Positions 1 through 7,201 of a DNA stretch of 64,000 nt are shown here, piece by piece (the stretch's first letter is position 1; every line of letters starts with the position of its first letter). The position numbers and the translations under genes were made by a program. The notes beneath the pieces were generated by a model. The model searched no databases. It was not told the DNA's origin and saw only the letters and a list, made by a program, of their open reading frames with translations. Source of the DNA: Duganella margarita (lineage in GTDB: Bacteria > Pseudomonadota > Gammaproteobacteria > Burkholderiales > Burkholderiaceae_D); contig NZ_WWCS01000024.1 in NCBI RefSeq assembly GCF_009857535.1, positions 1 through 64,000 of the forward strand. The letters are read 5' to 3'.

Positions 1-1063
1 CGTCGAGGCGCTCACGCTCGGCGCGCGCTGCGGCGGCCTGCTCGTTGGCGGCGCGCTCGGCGGCGGCCTGGCGCTCCGCTTCCTCGGCGTCGGCTTTGAC
101 CTTCGCGGCGGCGGCCTGCTCGGCGACCAGCTTCTCCTTCGCAGCGGCGATCTCGGCCCGCTCCGCATCCAGCTGTGCCTTTGCTTCGGCGGCGGCGCGG
201 TCGATAGCAGCCTGCTGGTCGGCCAGTCGCTGGGCCGTGGCCGCATTCTCGGCGGCGATGCGCGCATTCTCCGCAGCCTCTTCGGCACGGCGCTGGTCGG
301 CAGCAGCCTGCTCGGCGGCGAGGCGCGCGGCCTCGGCGACGCGCGCAGCTTCCGCTTCGGCAGCAGCTACCTCGCGCTGCTGCGCGGCGCCGAACATCGC
401 CACCAACTCCTGGCCGGCGGCGTCCAGTGCAATGCGCGCCTCATCGGTGAATTCCGCGAACTCCTCCTTGGCGATCACCCGGGCGGCCACTCGCTCCAGC
501 AGCGCGCGCAATTCGTCGGATGACTTGCCTTCCGCACGCGAGGGCAGGGCGCGGATTGTTTCGATGGCTGCTTTAATGCCGCCTATGCGCTCCGCTTCCG
601 CGCGCTCCTTTGCCGCCTTGATTTCCGCCTTGCGCTTCTCTTCGGCCTTGATAGCCGCGTCGAATTTCCCCTCGTATGGCGCCGCTTCCTCGACAATCTC
701 CTTGAAGGTCGAGTCAATCAGGCGGCCGATTTGAAGGATAGGGGCTTTACGCGCAGTCTTTGTTTTTTCGACATCGAGGCGCACATCGTCGCGGAACCCG
801 GCGCGATACTTCACGGCGATCGCCATGCCCTCGGTAGTGCTGATGTCAACGTATCGGTGCGGTGCGTCGAAGGTGCGCTTATCTTCGAAGTGGATCGTAT
901 CGGCTTCGGCCTTCAGTGCCGCCAGCTTGCTGCGGAAGGGCGCGAACACTTGGGCCACGTATTCCTCGGGTTTGATGGTCAGCAGGGAAAGCGGGTTGAT
1001 TTCTTCGGGCACGGCCGGCGCGGGGATCAAATCCGGCTTGAGCATATCGGTTGTCATTTCCAT
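1..1063 (-). CDS. Coiled-coil early phage protein (partial, runs off left edge)
   Basis: The reading frame is open from an ATG at 1063 to the left edge, so at least 354 residues are present and the stop is outside the window. The start has an AGGAG-type ribosome site about 6 bases upstream. The first 110 residues look globular; from about residue 130 the protein is almost entirely Ala, Glu, Lys, Arg and Gln in heptad-like runs, which predicts a long coiled coil. It is the third recombination-region gene after recT and the YqaJ exonuclease, on the same strand and 17 bases downstream of the latter. Proteins of this kind often accompany phage exo/recT pairs, but I do not recognise a named family. 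A role in recombination is inference from position only. Confidence 0.75.
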   Translation of the reverse strand, partial: MEMTTDMLKPDLIPAPAVPEEINPLSLLTIKPEEYVAQVFAPFRSKLAALKAEADTIHFEDKRTFDAPHRYVDISTTEGMAIAVKYRAGFRDDVRLDVEKTKTARKAPILQIGRLIDSTFKEIVEEAAPYEGKFDAAIKAEEKRKAEIKAAKERAEAERIGGIKAAIETIRALPSRAEGKSSDELRALLERVAARVIAKEEFAEFTDEARIALDAAGQELVAMFGAAQQREVAAAEAEAARVAEAARLAAEQAAADQRRAEEAAENARIAAENAATAQRLADQQAAIDRAAAEAKAQLDAERAEIAAAKEKLVAEQAAAAKVKADAEEAERQAAAERAANEQAAAARAERERLD

Positions 1064-1079
1064 TTGAGGCTCCTAGTTT

Positions 1080-1934
1080 TTATACTGCGGTTTTGAGAAA
1101 AGCGGTGCGCCAGTCGGCGACGGGTGCGGCGGCGGGTGCTGCGGTTGCTGGCGTGGGTGCCGGCATTGGCGCCGGGCCGTAGCGCAGCAAGCGCATATTG
1201 GCTTCGACCATGGCGTCAAACTTCGCCAATCGCAGCACCATGTCATCGATGAATGCGTCGTCGCGCATCACGCGCTTGATGTACAGGTCCTTGTTGATTG
1301 CAGCCAGGTCTGGCGCGTACATCAGAAAATCGCACCACTTGCGGCCGGTGATCCACATGCCGCCCTGCATTTGGTGCATGTATTCGGACACGTCGCCAGT
1401 GACCCACATCTCGATAATCTTGGCGCTGTCGATGGGCGCCTTCACTTCGATCAGCCCATCGTCATCCACCAGGCCATCAGTCGAGTACCCGAAAATTTCA
1501 TCATCGGTCAGGCAGATGCCGGCCTCGGTGACGAGCGCCTCCATACGAGCCTCGTAGTGCATGCGCGCCAGCTCTTCCATCTTGTGCCCGCGTTCCAGCA
1601 CCCATGCGCGCGCCGGCTCGCCGAAGGGGCTGCCGCTGATGCGCTCGATGGTCAGGTCGGCGGCGTAGCGCTTGGCGATATCGGACGGCACGGCAGTGTC
1701 TTCGCCCAGAAGGGCCCGGCGCACCAGATCCGACGAAGGGAGGACTTTGTAGCCTGCTTTGGCGGCGGCGTCTGGCTTGTCCATGCCGCCACGCACCAGG
1801 GCGACGTATTTAGCCTGACGCTCATCCAGCCCGCCGACGGTGCTGATCGCGTCAGCGAAGCGGGAGGCGGTGATCTTGCCGCAGCGGGAGGTGTGCCATT
1901 CCGGCGTTCCTTGTGCGCACGTCACGAATTTCAT
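1080..1934 (-). CDS. YqaJ-family phage exonuclease
   Basis: 284 residues. The N-terminus (MKFVTCAQGTPEWHTSRCGK) has the QGTPEWH-R-G-ITAS pattern of YqaJ viral recombinases, a PD-(D/E)XK nuclease family that includes lambda Exo. The segment STDGLVDDDGLIEVKAP near residue 140 gives the catalytic D...ExK. It would digest one strand of linear duplex ends to supply single strands to the RecT protein encoded just upstream. Its ATG at 1934 overlaps the recT stop as ATGA, so the two are translationally coupled, and this decides the start over a longer frame. The C-terminal 35 residues are Ala/Pro-rich and probably disordered. Confidence 0.92.
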   Translation of the reverse strand: MKFVTCAQGTPEWHTSRCGKITASRFADAISTVGGLDERQAKYVALVRGGMDKPDAAAKAGYKVLPSSDLVRRALLGEDTAVPSDIAKRYAADLTIERISGSPFGEPARAWVLERGHKMEELARMHYEARMEALVTEAGICLTDDEIFGYSTDGLVDDDGLIEVKAPIDSAKIIEMWVTGDVSEYMHQMQGGMWITGRKWCDFLMYAPDLAAINKDLYIKRVMRDDAFIDDMVLRLAKFDAMVEANMRLLRYGPAPMPAPTPATAAPAAAPVADWRTAFLKTAV

Positions 1935-2914
1935 TGCGCACTCCGCGCCAGGTCGGCGGCCAGCGCCTCGTCGTCGGTCATCGCGACGCCAGTCGGCTCC
2001 ATTTCGACGGTATGCGCTTCGGCGGCCCGCTTCGCCAGATCGGCCAGCTTCATGCCGTGAGCGATCATCGCGTCTTTGAGTCGCTTGTGATCGGCTGGCT
2101 GGCCCGCGAGCGCGGAGTTGTTTTCCTGCCAATAGGCCTTTGCGTCAGCGGCCGTCGTGGTGCGCAGCACTTCCGCAATCATCGGCGCGACGTCCACCCA
2201 GTTGTCCGGGCGATCAGGCGCTAAGCCTTCGCCTGTCGTGTTCAGATGTGTCATGGCGGCGTCGAGGCGCTCGGTCTTAGGCCACAGCTTGTATGCCCGT
2301 TTGATGACCGTCTTCTTGATCATTTCGCCCTCGTCGCTGGCCCACGGTGTGCTCTTGATCTTCTTGGCGCAAAAAGCCTTCCAACCTTCGGAGCGGTCGC
2401 GGATGCTGCAAACCTCGTCCATATCCATCATCGTGGTCAGGAAGTCGCCGTTGTGCAACTTCGCGACAACGTAGGCCCCGATGATCAGGCCACGGTTCTT
2501 GCCGAACGGCTCGAATTCATGGACCGGCTGCTTGTCCATGCCGACGCGCTTAAACAGGTCGTGCTCGCGCACCAGCTCAGCCTGGCCCCAAAGGATCGAC
2601 CCCGAGGCCACGGCCAGATCGAGCAGGCCGATGTAGCTGATGTCCAGGCAGATTTGACCGTCACGCGGCACGAGGTAGGCCTGCTTGCGGGCGGGGTTCA
2701 GGCTAATGCCGATCGCGGCCATATTGGTGACGGCGTTGATCACCGACGCCTTGTTCTTCATGGCGACGCCGAGTGTGTAATCGTTCTTCTGCAGCTGCTG
2801 GATGGCGAATCCTGACTCCCGCTCAAAACTCAGACTGCGGTCGCCGAGCACGCGGGAGAAATCCTCGCGAGCTTCTTGAATTGCGCCAGTGACTATGGCG
2901 AGGGCGTTACTCAT
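1931..2914 (-). CDS. recT: RecT-family single-strand annealing protein
   Basis: 327 residues. Sequence shows the RecT family signatures: FSRVLGDRSLSFERE near the start, INAVTNMAAIGISLNPARKQAYLVPR, then CLDISYIGLLDLA, and SDEGEMIKKTVIKRAYKLWP. RecT proteins bind ssDNA and anneal complementary strands in phage recombination. The partner is the YqaJ exonuclease directly downstream. I chose the ATG at 2914 because GGAGAAG lies 3 to 9 bases before it; an in-frame ATG at 2947 lacks a good ribosome site. The C-terminal acidic/Ala-rich tail is typical of phage annealing proteins. Confidence 0.95.
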   Translation of the reverse strand: MSNALAIVTGAIQEAREDFSRVLGDRSLSFERESGFAIQQLQKNDYTLGVAMKNKASVINAVTNMAAIGISLNPARKQAYLVPRDGQICLDISYIGLLDLAVASGSILWGQAELVREHDLFKRVGMDKQPVHEFEPFGKNRGLIIGAYVVAKLHNGDFLTTMMDMDEVCSIRDRSEGWKAFCAKKIKSTPWASDEGEMIKKTVIKRAYKLWPKTERLDAAMTHLNTTGEGLAPDRPDNWVDVAPMIAEVLRTTTAADAKAYWQENNSALAGQPADHKRLKDAMIAHGMKLADLAKRAAEAHTVEMEPTGVAMTDDEALAADLARSAQ

Positions 2915-2936
2915 TTTCTTCTCCGGTGTAACTTCG

Positions 2937-3038
2937 TTAAGCTGCATTCAGCAGGGCAAGGCGTACAGCGTGTTGCGGGCGGTGGCCGGCGCGCAGGTTG
3001 CGCAGCGCCTGGCCGGCGATGTGGGCGAGGGCGGTCAT
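2937..3038 (-). CDS. Micro-gene, 33 residues, in PL operon
   Basis: ATG at 3038 overlaps the stop of the preceding 44-residue gene as ATGA; the frame ends 22 bases before the recT start. The peptide is basic and Ala/Leu-rich (MTALAHIAGQALRNLRAGHR at its start), able to form one amphipathic helix. No family recognised. The exact four-base overlap and its place inside a coupled series of small genes are the support for calling it real. Confidence 0.5.
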   Translation of the reverse strand: MTALAHIAGQALRNLRAGHRPQHAVRLALLNAA

Positions 3039-3169
3039 TTGTCCGACTTCCCGGCCCACGCCGCCTGGTCGCGCTGCGCCGCCTCTTCGTCGGCCTGCTG
3101 CATGAAGGCGTAGGCGCTGCCGATCAGCATTCCCAGCAGAGCGATGGTCAGGGCGTCACGCAGCTTCAC
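3035..3169 (-). CDS. Small single-span membrane protein, 44 residues
   Basis: GTG start at 3169 with GGAGGCGA 4 to 11 bases upstream, inside the end of the preceding gene (14-base overlap). Residues 6-24 (ALTIALLGMLIGSAYAF) form one hydrophobic segment, followed by an acidic/Gln-rich tail. Likely an inner-membrane micro-protein. The function is unknown; it is co-translated with neighbours in the phage early-left operon. Confidence 0.6.
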   Translation of the reverse strand: MKLRDALTIALLGMLIGSAYAFMQQADEEAAQRDQAAWAGKSDK

Positions 3170-3380
3170 TGTCGCCTCCGATCTGCCGCGCGGCGACGTG
3201 CTGCAGTGCCACCTCGCGGCGCTCCTGAAGAACCTTCTGGATTTCCGCGTTCCGAGCGTTGGTCGGCACACCCAGGCCTTCCAGCGCCAATTCCATCAGC
3301 CGGATCTGGCGGCTTATTCGATGATTCGGGCGGCGGCACAGCTTGACGATGCGCACGAGCGCTCTCTGTTCACGCGTCAT
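3156..3380 (-). CDS. Hypothetical early protein, 74 residues
   Basis: ATG at 3380 overlaps the stop of the upstream membrane micro-gene as ATGA. The protein starts MTREQRALVRIVKLCRRPNH and is strongly helical and charged, with a basic N-terminal third and a Gln/Glu/Arg-rich C-terminal half. No cysteine cluster or recognised motif. It may bind nucleic acid, but that is a guess from composition. It belongs to the run of coupled small genes ahead of recT. Confidence 0.6.
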   Translation of the reverse strand: MTREQRALVRIVKLCRRPNHRISRQIRLMELALEGLGVPTNARNAEIQKVLQERREVALQHVAARQIGGDSEAA

Positions 3381-3517
3381 GGCATCACCACCGGCGGAAG
3401 CACCAGGTCGACCAGCCATTGCGACAGCACGGTCAGCAGCAGCACGGCGCCGAGCATTACGCGAGGGTGACGGCTGCACCAGTCGCCCGGCGTGCCGAAG
3501 AGGAAGCGCGCCATCAT
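3377..3517 (-). CDS. Small membrane protein, 46 residues
   Basis: Two adjacent ATGs (3517, 3514) start the frame; the first overlaps the preceding stop as ATGA. The sequence has a short basic N-terminus (MMARFLFGTPGDWCSRHPRV) and then one hydrophobic stretch of about 25 residues ending in VVMP, consistent with one membrane span. The stop overlaps the next gene start, again as ATGA. Unrecognised. Confidence 0.55.
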   Translation of the reverse strand: MMARFLFGTPGDWCSRHPRVMLGAVLLLTVLSQWLVDLVLPPVVMP

Positions 3518-3666
3518 GCAAACACCTGCGTTTGCGAGAGGCTTTTAGCGCGTGGAGGGCGCACCTTGAAGCCGCAGGCAATTAGATTTTGTACGAGGAC
3601 CGCCGGCACATTGGTCCAGAAAAGGCCGCCCGGGTATTTTGCTTGCCAGTGATTCGTGCTGTTCAT
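3514..3666 (-). CDS. Hypothetical small protein, 50 residues
   Basis: ATG at 3666 with GGGAG about 7 bases upstream. The product begins MNSTNHWQAKYPGGLFWTNV and ends with a basic patch and SLSQTQVFA. Its TGA overlaps the ATG of the next small membrane gene. Composition is protein-like (Trp, Tyr, Asn well spaced), unlike shadow frames. Function unknown. Confidence 0.55.
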   Translation of the reverse strand: MNSTNHWQAKYPGGLFWTNVPAVLVQNLIACGFKVRPPRAKSLSQTQVFA

Positions 3667-3798
3667 CCTGCGCTCCCTATTGACTTCGTTGTTCGGGGAG
3701 CGCGTACGCCGCTCTCTGCGTGTGGTGCTTCGGTACTGGCGCGGTCTGCTGCCGGCACTCCGCGAGGCGTGCGTACTGGCGCATTCCCTACTGGTTCA

Positions 3799-4074
3799 CT
3801 ACATGGCAGGCGGCTGATGGTTGGCCGGACAGTCCAACTTATCCGAATGCTCGTTCCGCTTTCCTCCCCATTGAGCCTTTTCAGGTTGTCTCCGGGCGGG
3901 GCAATCAACCGCCTGCCATGTGGTCCCGCGCTTGCCCTTGCGGGCCGACTGCGCGGGGAGTCGAGGCATTTCAGATCCTGCTGGGCGCATTTCTATCGCC
4001 TGGCCGACGGCTATCGCTGCGTTGTGCACCGGGGCAGCGCGCTCCGGTTTCGGTTCAAGGTGGCTCGGCCGCAA
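3799..4074 (-). CDS. Doubtful small early ORF
   Basis: A frame of up to 91 codons fills the only gap in the early-left operon. It would start at TTG 4074, overlapping the upstream gene by 20 bases, or at an internal ATG at 3990. The product is basic and Pro/Arg-rich with two Asp-Cys-Pro-Ala segments. The last part is covered by an inverted repeat (arms 3801-3813 and 3909-3921), so it may be structured RNA rather than coding. The 130 bases from 3667 to 3798 hold no convincing gene. Confidence 0.3.
   Translation of the reverse strand: MRPSHLEPKPERAAPVHNAAIAVGQAIEMRPAGSEMPRLPAQSARKGKRGTTWQAVDCPARRQPEKAQWGGKRNEHSDKLDCPANHQPPAM
3801..3921. repeat. Inverted repeat, 13-base perfect arms
   Basis: ACATGGCAGGCGG at 3801-3813 is the exact reverse complement of CCGCCTGCCATGT at 3909-3921, separated by 95 bases that contain a smaller imperfect dyad (gttgg...ccaac). 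It lies in the early-left operon between gene groups. It could be an RNA stem or processing site in the PL transcript, or a remnant mobile sequence; nothing decides this. Confidence 0.55.
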
Positions 4075-4459
4075 AGTTGCGCTGCCACTGCAGGCGCTCG
4101 GCCCGGGCGTCCTGCTGCGACACCAGCTTCAGTTCGTGCGCGCTGGGCAGATGGCGGTCGCACCAATCGCTCATCTGGCGCAACTGCTCCCGCGTCAGCC
4201 AGACAGCGATGTCGATCTGGTCCAGCGCGCCGGTGAGCGCCGCGTGTTCAACTTCGTAGCCGGCAGCGTCCAGCGTGCCGTACAGGTCGATCCGCAAGCC
4301 GTCATGCTCGTAGCCGGCGCGCAGCAGTCGGGCGGCGGTTGGGACCAGCGGCTGCTGGACCACGTACACGGTGCGCAGCGGCTCGTCACCTTGAGTCACC
4401 GGCGCGGCGACCTGGCCGGCGCGCAGCTGGAGCAGGGCAGCGGAAATAGGGGCGTTCAC
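4055..4459 (-). CDS. Hypothetical early phage protein, 134 residues
   Basis: GTG start at 4459 overlaps the upstream stop as GTGA, which fixes the start. The protein opens NAPISAALLQLRAGQVAAP and carries a conserved-looking core (YVVQQPLVPTAARLLRAGYE, IDIAVWLTREQLRQMSDWC), mixed alpha/beta. No catalytic motif seen. It is in the PL operon between a 114-residue gene and the small-gene series, so an early host-takeover or recombination role is possible but unproven. Confidence 0.7.
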   Translation of the reverse strand: MNAPISAALLQLRAGQVAAPVTQGDEPLRTVYVVQQPLVPTAARLLRAGYEHDGLRIDLYGTLDAAGYEVEHAALTGALDQIDIAVWLTREQLRQMSDWCDRHLPSAHELKLVSQQDARAERLQWQRNFAAEPP

Positions 4460-4800
4460 AGCGTCTCCGCGTCTATCTGTTCGTAAGCCAGCGCCAAGAG
4501 GTCGGCACGGTACGAGTTCACCTCGCCGAACAGCGCGCACGGCACCTTCACCGGCTGCAAGTCCTGCTTGCGGCTCAACGCGGAGGCGCGGCGGCCGATG
4601 CGGTTCATGTCGGTAATCGAGAGCGAAATGTCGCGCTCGGCGCACAGCTGGGCGACGGTCTGCATGCCGTTCTCGCCCATCGCTACTGGCAACGACTTCA
4701 CCAGCTCCAGGCGGCGCGCCGGCGCGGTCATTTGCTCAGCGGCTAACTGCATTACGTTCATGCCGGCAGCACTCGGTAGACCAACGATCAGGGCGATCAT
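4456..4800 (-). CDS. Hypothetical early phage protein, 114 residues
   Basis: ATG at 4800 overlaps the stop of the 30-residue leader gene as ATGA. The first 17 residues (MIALIVGLPSAAGMNVM) are hydrophobic, but there is no clear cleavage site. The middle (VAQLCAERDISLSITDMNRI) looks helical; the C-terminus (ALFGEVNSYRADLLALAYEQ) is amphipathic. No known family recognised. Second gene of the PL operon. Confidence 0.7.
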   Translation of the reverse strand: MIALIVGLPSAAGMNVMQLAAEQMTAPARRLELVKSLPVAMGENGMQTVAQLCAERDISLSITDMNRIGRRASALSRKQDLQPVKVPCALFGEVNSYRADLLALAYEQIDAETL

Positions 4801-4889
4801 TTGCGCACCTGGGCGGCATAGGCGGCATCGCCGCGGTGGGTTGCTTCTGCGAGTGCTGCAAGTTCAGCTGGGGACATTTCGTTCTCCAT
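4797..4889 (-). CDS. First micro-gene of the PL operon, 30 residues
   Basis: ATG at 4889, stop overlapping the next ATG as ATGA. The peptide is acidic, helical and Ala-rich (starts MENEMSPAELAALAEATHRG). It begins only about 12 bases after the predicted transcription start of PL and has no Shine-Dalgarno sequence. It occupies the position of lambda N, but it is too short and not Arg-rich, so there is no reason to call it an antiterminator. Confidence 0.5.
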   Translation of the reverse strand: MENEMSPAELAALAEATHRGDAAYAAQVRK

Positions 4890-4901
4890 CGGTGTGTCGA
4901 T

Positions 4902-4973
4902 GGATGAATAATAGCAAAGCTATTTTTAATATGCAATAGCGATGCTATTAAAGAATTCGGTAGCGTTGCTATT
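4902..4973 (-). promoter_or_regulatory. PL promoter and three repressor operators (OL)
   Basis: Three 15-base dyads of consensus AATAGCNNTGCTATT lie at 4910-4924, 4935-4949 and 4959-4973, centred 25 and 24 bases apart. The minus strand has TTGCAT (4936-4931) and TATTAT (4913-4908) with a 17-base spacer; the first operator fills the spacer and overlaps the -10. The same operator occurs three times beside the repressor gene, so this is the left operator of a lambda-like switch controlling the recT operon. Promoter boxes are by eye; the operator repeat is directly visible. Confidence 0.85.
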
Positions 4974-4997
4974 TATCGAAAAATCAGAGTTGCTGGC

Positions 4998-5279
4998 TTA
5001 GAAGGGAGTTTCGCCAGCTTGAACTGGTAGCGCCGCCATCTGCCAGTCAATCTCATCCGTATTGATGTGTTTGATGATGTTGGTGGTGTCGAAGTGCGCG
5101 AAGCTGCGCGAGAAGCCGCCGATGCGCGGCGACACCAGGATGATGGGGAGGGTCGGGAAGTAGCGCTGCACCCCGGCGATTAGGCGGGTGCCAGGCGCAG
5201 TGTAGGTCTGGTACGAGTCAACCAAGAACGCGGCGACGGTGAGGTGGTTGATGGTGACGACAGCGGAAGGATATTGCAT
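4998..5279 (-). CDS. Hypothetical protein, 93 residues, last gene of rex-position block
   Basis: Starts MQYPSAVVTINHLTVAAFLV; the whole protein is mixed alpha/beta with LIAGVQRYFPTLPIILVSPR in the middle and a negatively charged C-terminal part. No signal peptide or known motif. It is on the repressor strand, 132 bases after the kinase-partner gene, and ends 25 bases before the left operators. No clear Shine-Dalgarno sequence precedes it. It could be transcribed from the repressor promoter with the upstream genes or from its own promoter in 5280-5411. Confidence 0.6.
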   Translation of the reverse strand: MQYPSAVVTINHLTVAAFLVDSYQTYTAPGTRLIAGVQRYFPTLPIILVSPRIGGFSRSFAHFDTTNIIKHINTDEIDWQMAALPVQAGETPF

Positions 5280-5411
5280 TTAGGAATTATGACAGATGCT
5301 GCATGAAGCCCAGCCTCCTTTTTTTTTCACTGCCGGTGAGCACACACTGTAAGACAGCCTGACAGAAGTGCGCGACGCCGAAGACTCACCTGTTTATTCG
5401 CCCCTCATTGA

Positions 5412-6284
5412 TTAGGCGAAAGTCTCAAGGGTATGCACGGCTTCTTGCTTTGACCGGACTTCGATCGACTCGACATCGTGCTGGCCAGCGAACCATACGA
5501 ACCGTTCGTTTGCCTCGACGCCGATTTTATGAAGCTCGCCAGACTCATCTAAGACTGGTTGCTTATTGATAATAAGAATAGTTTTTGTCGATGCTTGAAC
5601 AAATTTTCGTGCAGTGATGAGTTCTAAGATTTTGCTTTCTGCCTCTTTTTCCAGATACCGTCTCTGGCCGACCGTGGCGGGAATGCTCGCAAATTGGACC
5701 AGCCACTTATCGTGTGCATAGTCGAGCATAACCTGCCTCGCTCCTTCACTGGTGAAACGCTTGAAGAAGCGAGAGCGGCGCGTCTTATCGTCAACGGAGA
5801 ACTCGGCCTGCACAGAGCGAAGAAACGCGAGCGTAGTTGCGGAAGAGCGACGGCCGGGCCCATCTACCTCCAAAATCTCGTCCGCGTCGCCCAGCGCCGA
5901 CACCATTTGCACAGCGCCAGAAAGGACCTGCTCCTCGGAAAACGCCCTGATCTCCCTTGGCTTTCCAACTGTAAATCCGCCGAATGGCGCATCCAGTTCT
6001 TCAAGGGTCAGACCAGCGGCCAATCTAGTCGTCATAAACTCAGCGACCAAGCTCAAGATGCCGTGGGCGGAGCTACCGCGCGTCATACCAAGCATCGCTT
6101 TTAGACGACGTGCGGGCAAGACAACGTGAGCGATAGGAGACAGATCCGAAGCGCCGGGTTCCGGCTCAATGGCGACAAGAGCGGTAATGCGCTCCTCGCT
6201 GCCGACCATCGGTTCCCAATATATTGGCGAAAACCGGGCTGCCACGGTTGGTGCCTGAAAATCCATTCCGTAGTCTAATTCCAT
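5412..6284 (-). CDS. Partner protein of HipA-like kinase, 290 residues
   Basis: ATG at 6284 overlaps the end of the kinase gene by 10 bases, so the two form one translational unit. Residues 15-45 (FSPIYWEPMVGSEERITALV) resemble in style the 'prior function plus quantity' opening of DUF3037 proteins, which commonly sit next to HipA_2-type kinases; this is a weak visual match. The C-terminal half is helical and charged, with no catalytic motif seen. It lies in the position of lambda rexB. A role as kinase substrate, antidote or effector is inference. Confidence 0.75.
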   Translation of the reverse strand: MELDYGMDFQAPTVAARFSPIYWEPMVGSEERITALVAIEPEPGASDLSPIAHVVLPARRLKAMLGMTRGSSAHGILSLVAEFMTTRLAAGLTLEELDAPFGGFTVGKPREIRAFSEEQVLSGAVQMVSALGDADEILEVDGPGRRSSATTLAFLRSVQAEFSVDDKTRRSRFFKRFTSEGARQVMLDYAHDKWLVQFASIPATVGQRRYLEKEAESKILELITARKFVQASTKTILIINKQPVLDESGELHKIGVEANERFVWFAGQHDVESIEVRSKQEAVHTLETFA

Positions 6285-7147
6285 AGGCTTTCTGCACTCG
6301 GTTGCGCTATTCGGTTCGATATGTGCTGCGCCAAAGGCGGGAGACGCAATTCGATAGCTGTCAAAAGTATAGCAGTGGTCGAGAAAATCTCTTGAATTTT
6401 TGGGTGCGTGTGCGACCACTTCGCTGCTGTTAATGATAGTAACGACATCTCAGCCTTGTATCGATCAAACTGAGCCGGCTGGGCAGAAATGTTATTCTGC
6501 GACCTTAAGCGGTTAACCATTTGTTCCGCAAGTATGTTGCACCGCGCTGAAAAATTGCACATTAGCGAGCGCTGTGTTTGATCAAGCGGATTCTTACAAA
6601 ACGCGCCGGAATCCAACAGCGCTTGGTCGTGATCGAAGAGCCACCAGTTCACGCCGTCAAATAACGCATTTTGGTGATGGCGATCTGGATTCGCAATAAG
6701 CTCATCCCAAGCCGCACCCTTCGCGCCAGACTCGCTGTCGCAAAGTTTACTCCAGATCAGTTCCTCTGCCGCCGGATTCCTCGACAGAGCTTGCGCAAAA
6801 AAAGCATCCGGCGTTTTATATTCGCTCCCAATCAATAAGACCAGCTGCCCGGTTGACGCAGCAGGTAGGCCTGGTAGGTAGTTCTTTGGCGCGAGAACCA
6901 CTGCTGGTGACGGAACTGGTAGCCGTAGGCATTGAGCCGCCAGAGCGCACGCTAGTTCAATCGATATCGGAAGGTGCCCATCGATCCATTTGAGGATCAT
7001 GGGGCGAGCGCGCTCTGACGCTGGAGAGGCAACTTGAGCTCTCCATGCTGGATTGGTGTGATCTCCCTCCAGAAGACAAGCTGGGGATATCAATGAATTA
7101 ATTGCGGGCTGGGATAGCCAATCCGATGCGGTCCTTGCTCTGCTCAT
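6275..7147 (-). CDS. HipA-like (HipA_2-type) kinase
   Basis: 290 residues. Seen in order: MILKWIDG with a candidate ATP-binding Lys53; a helix with Glu64 leading into LRLPVPSPAVV, as in HipA-type N-lobes; a catalytic loop ANPDRHHQNALF (Asp155, Asn160); and WLFDHDQALL (Asp172/Asp174) for Mg2+ binding. HipA kinases phosphorylate host targets such as aminoacyl-tRNA synthetases; here the substrate is unknown. The gene follows the repressor and a membrane protein on the same strand, at the place of lambda rexA. GC content is lower than in the structural genes. Alternatively it is a toxin with the downstream gene as antidote. Confidence 0.75.
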   Translation of the reverse strand: MSRARTASDWLSQPAINSLISPACLLEGDHTNPAWRAQVASPASERARPMILKWIDGHLPISIELACALAAQCLRLPVPSPAVVLAPKNYLPGLPAASTGQLVLLIGSEYKTPDAFFAQALSRNPAAEELIWSKLCDSESGAKGAAWDELIANPDRHHQNALFDGVNWWLFDHDQALLDSGAFCKNPLDQTQRSLMCNFSARCNILAEQMVNRLRSQNNISAQPAQFDRYKAEMSLLSLTAAKWSHTHPKIQEIFSTTAILLTAIELRLPPLAQHISNRIAQPSAESLWN

Positions 7148-7201
7148 CCTCTAGCGCCTCAGGTAGTTTTGTGTGGCATCGTAATTGGCTACAGTTAATG
7201 T

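Noticed and set aside
45..734. Long plus-strand frame at the left edge, Ala/Ser/Arg-rich
   Set aside because: It is the complement of the coiled-coil gene on the minus strand; composition is that of an antisense shadow and it has no ribosome site.
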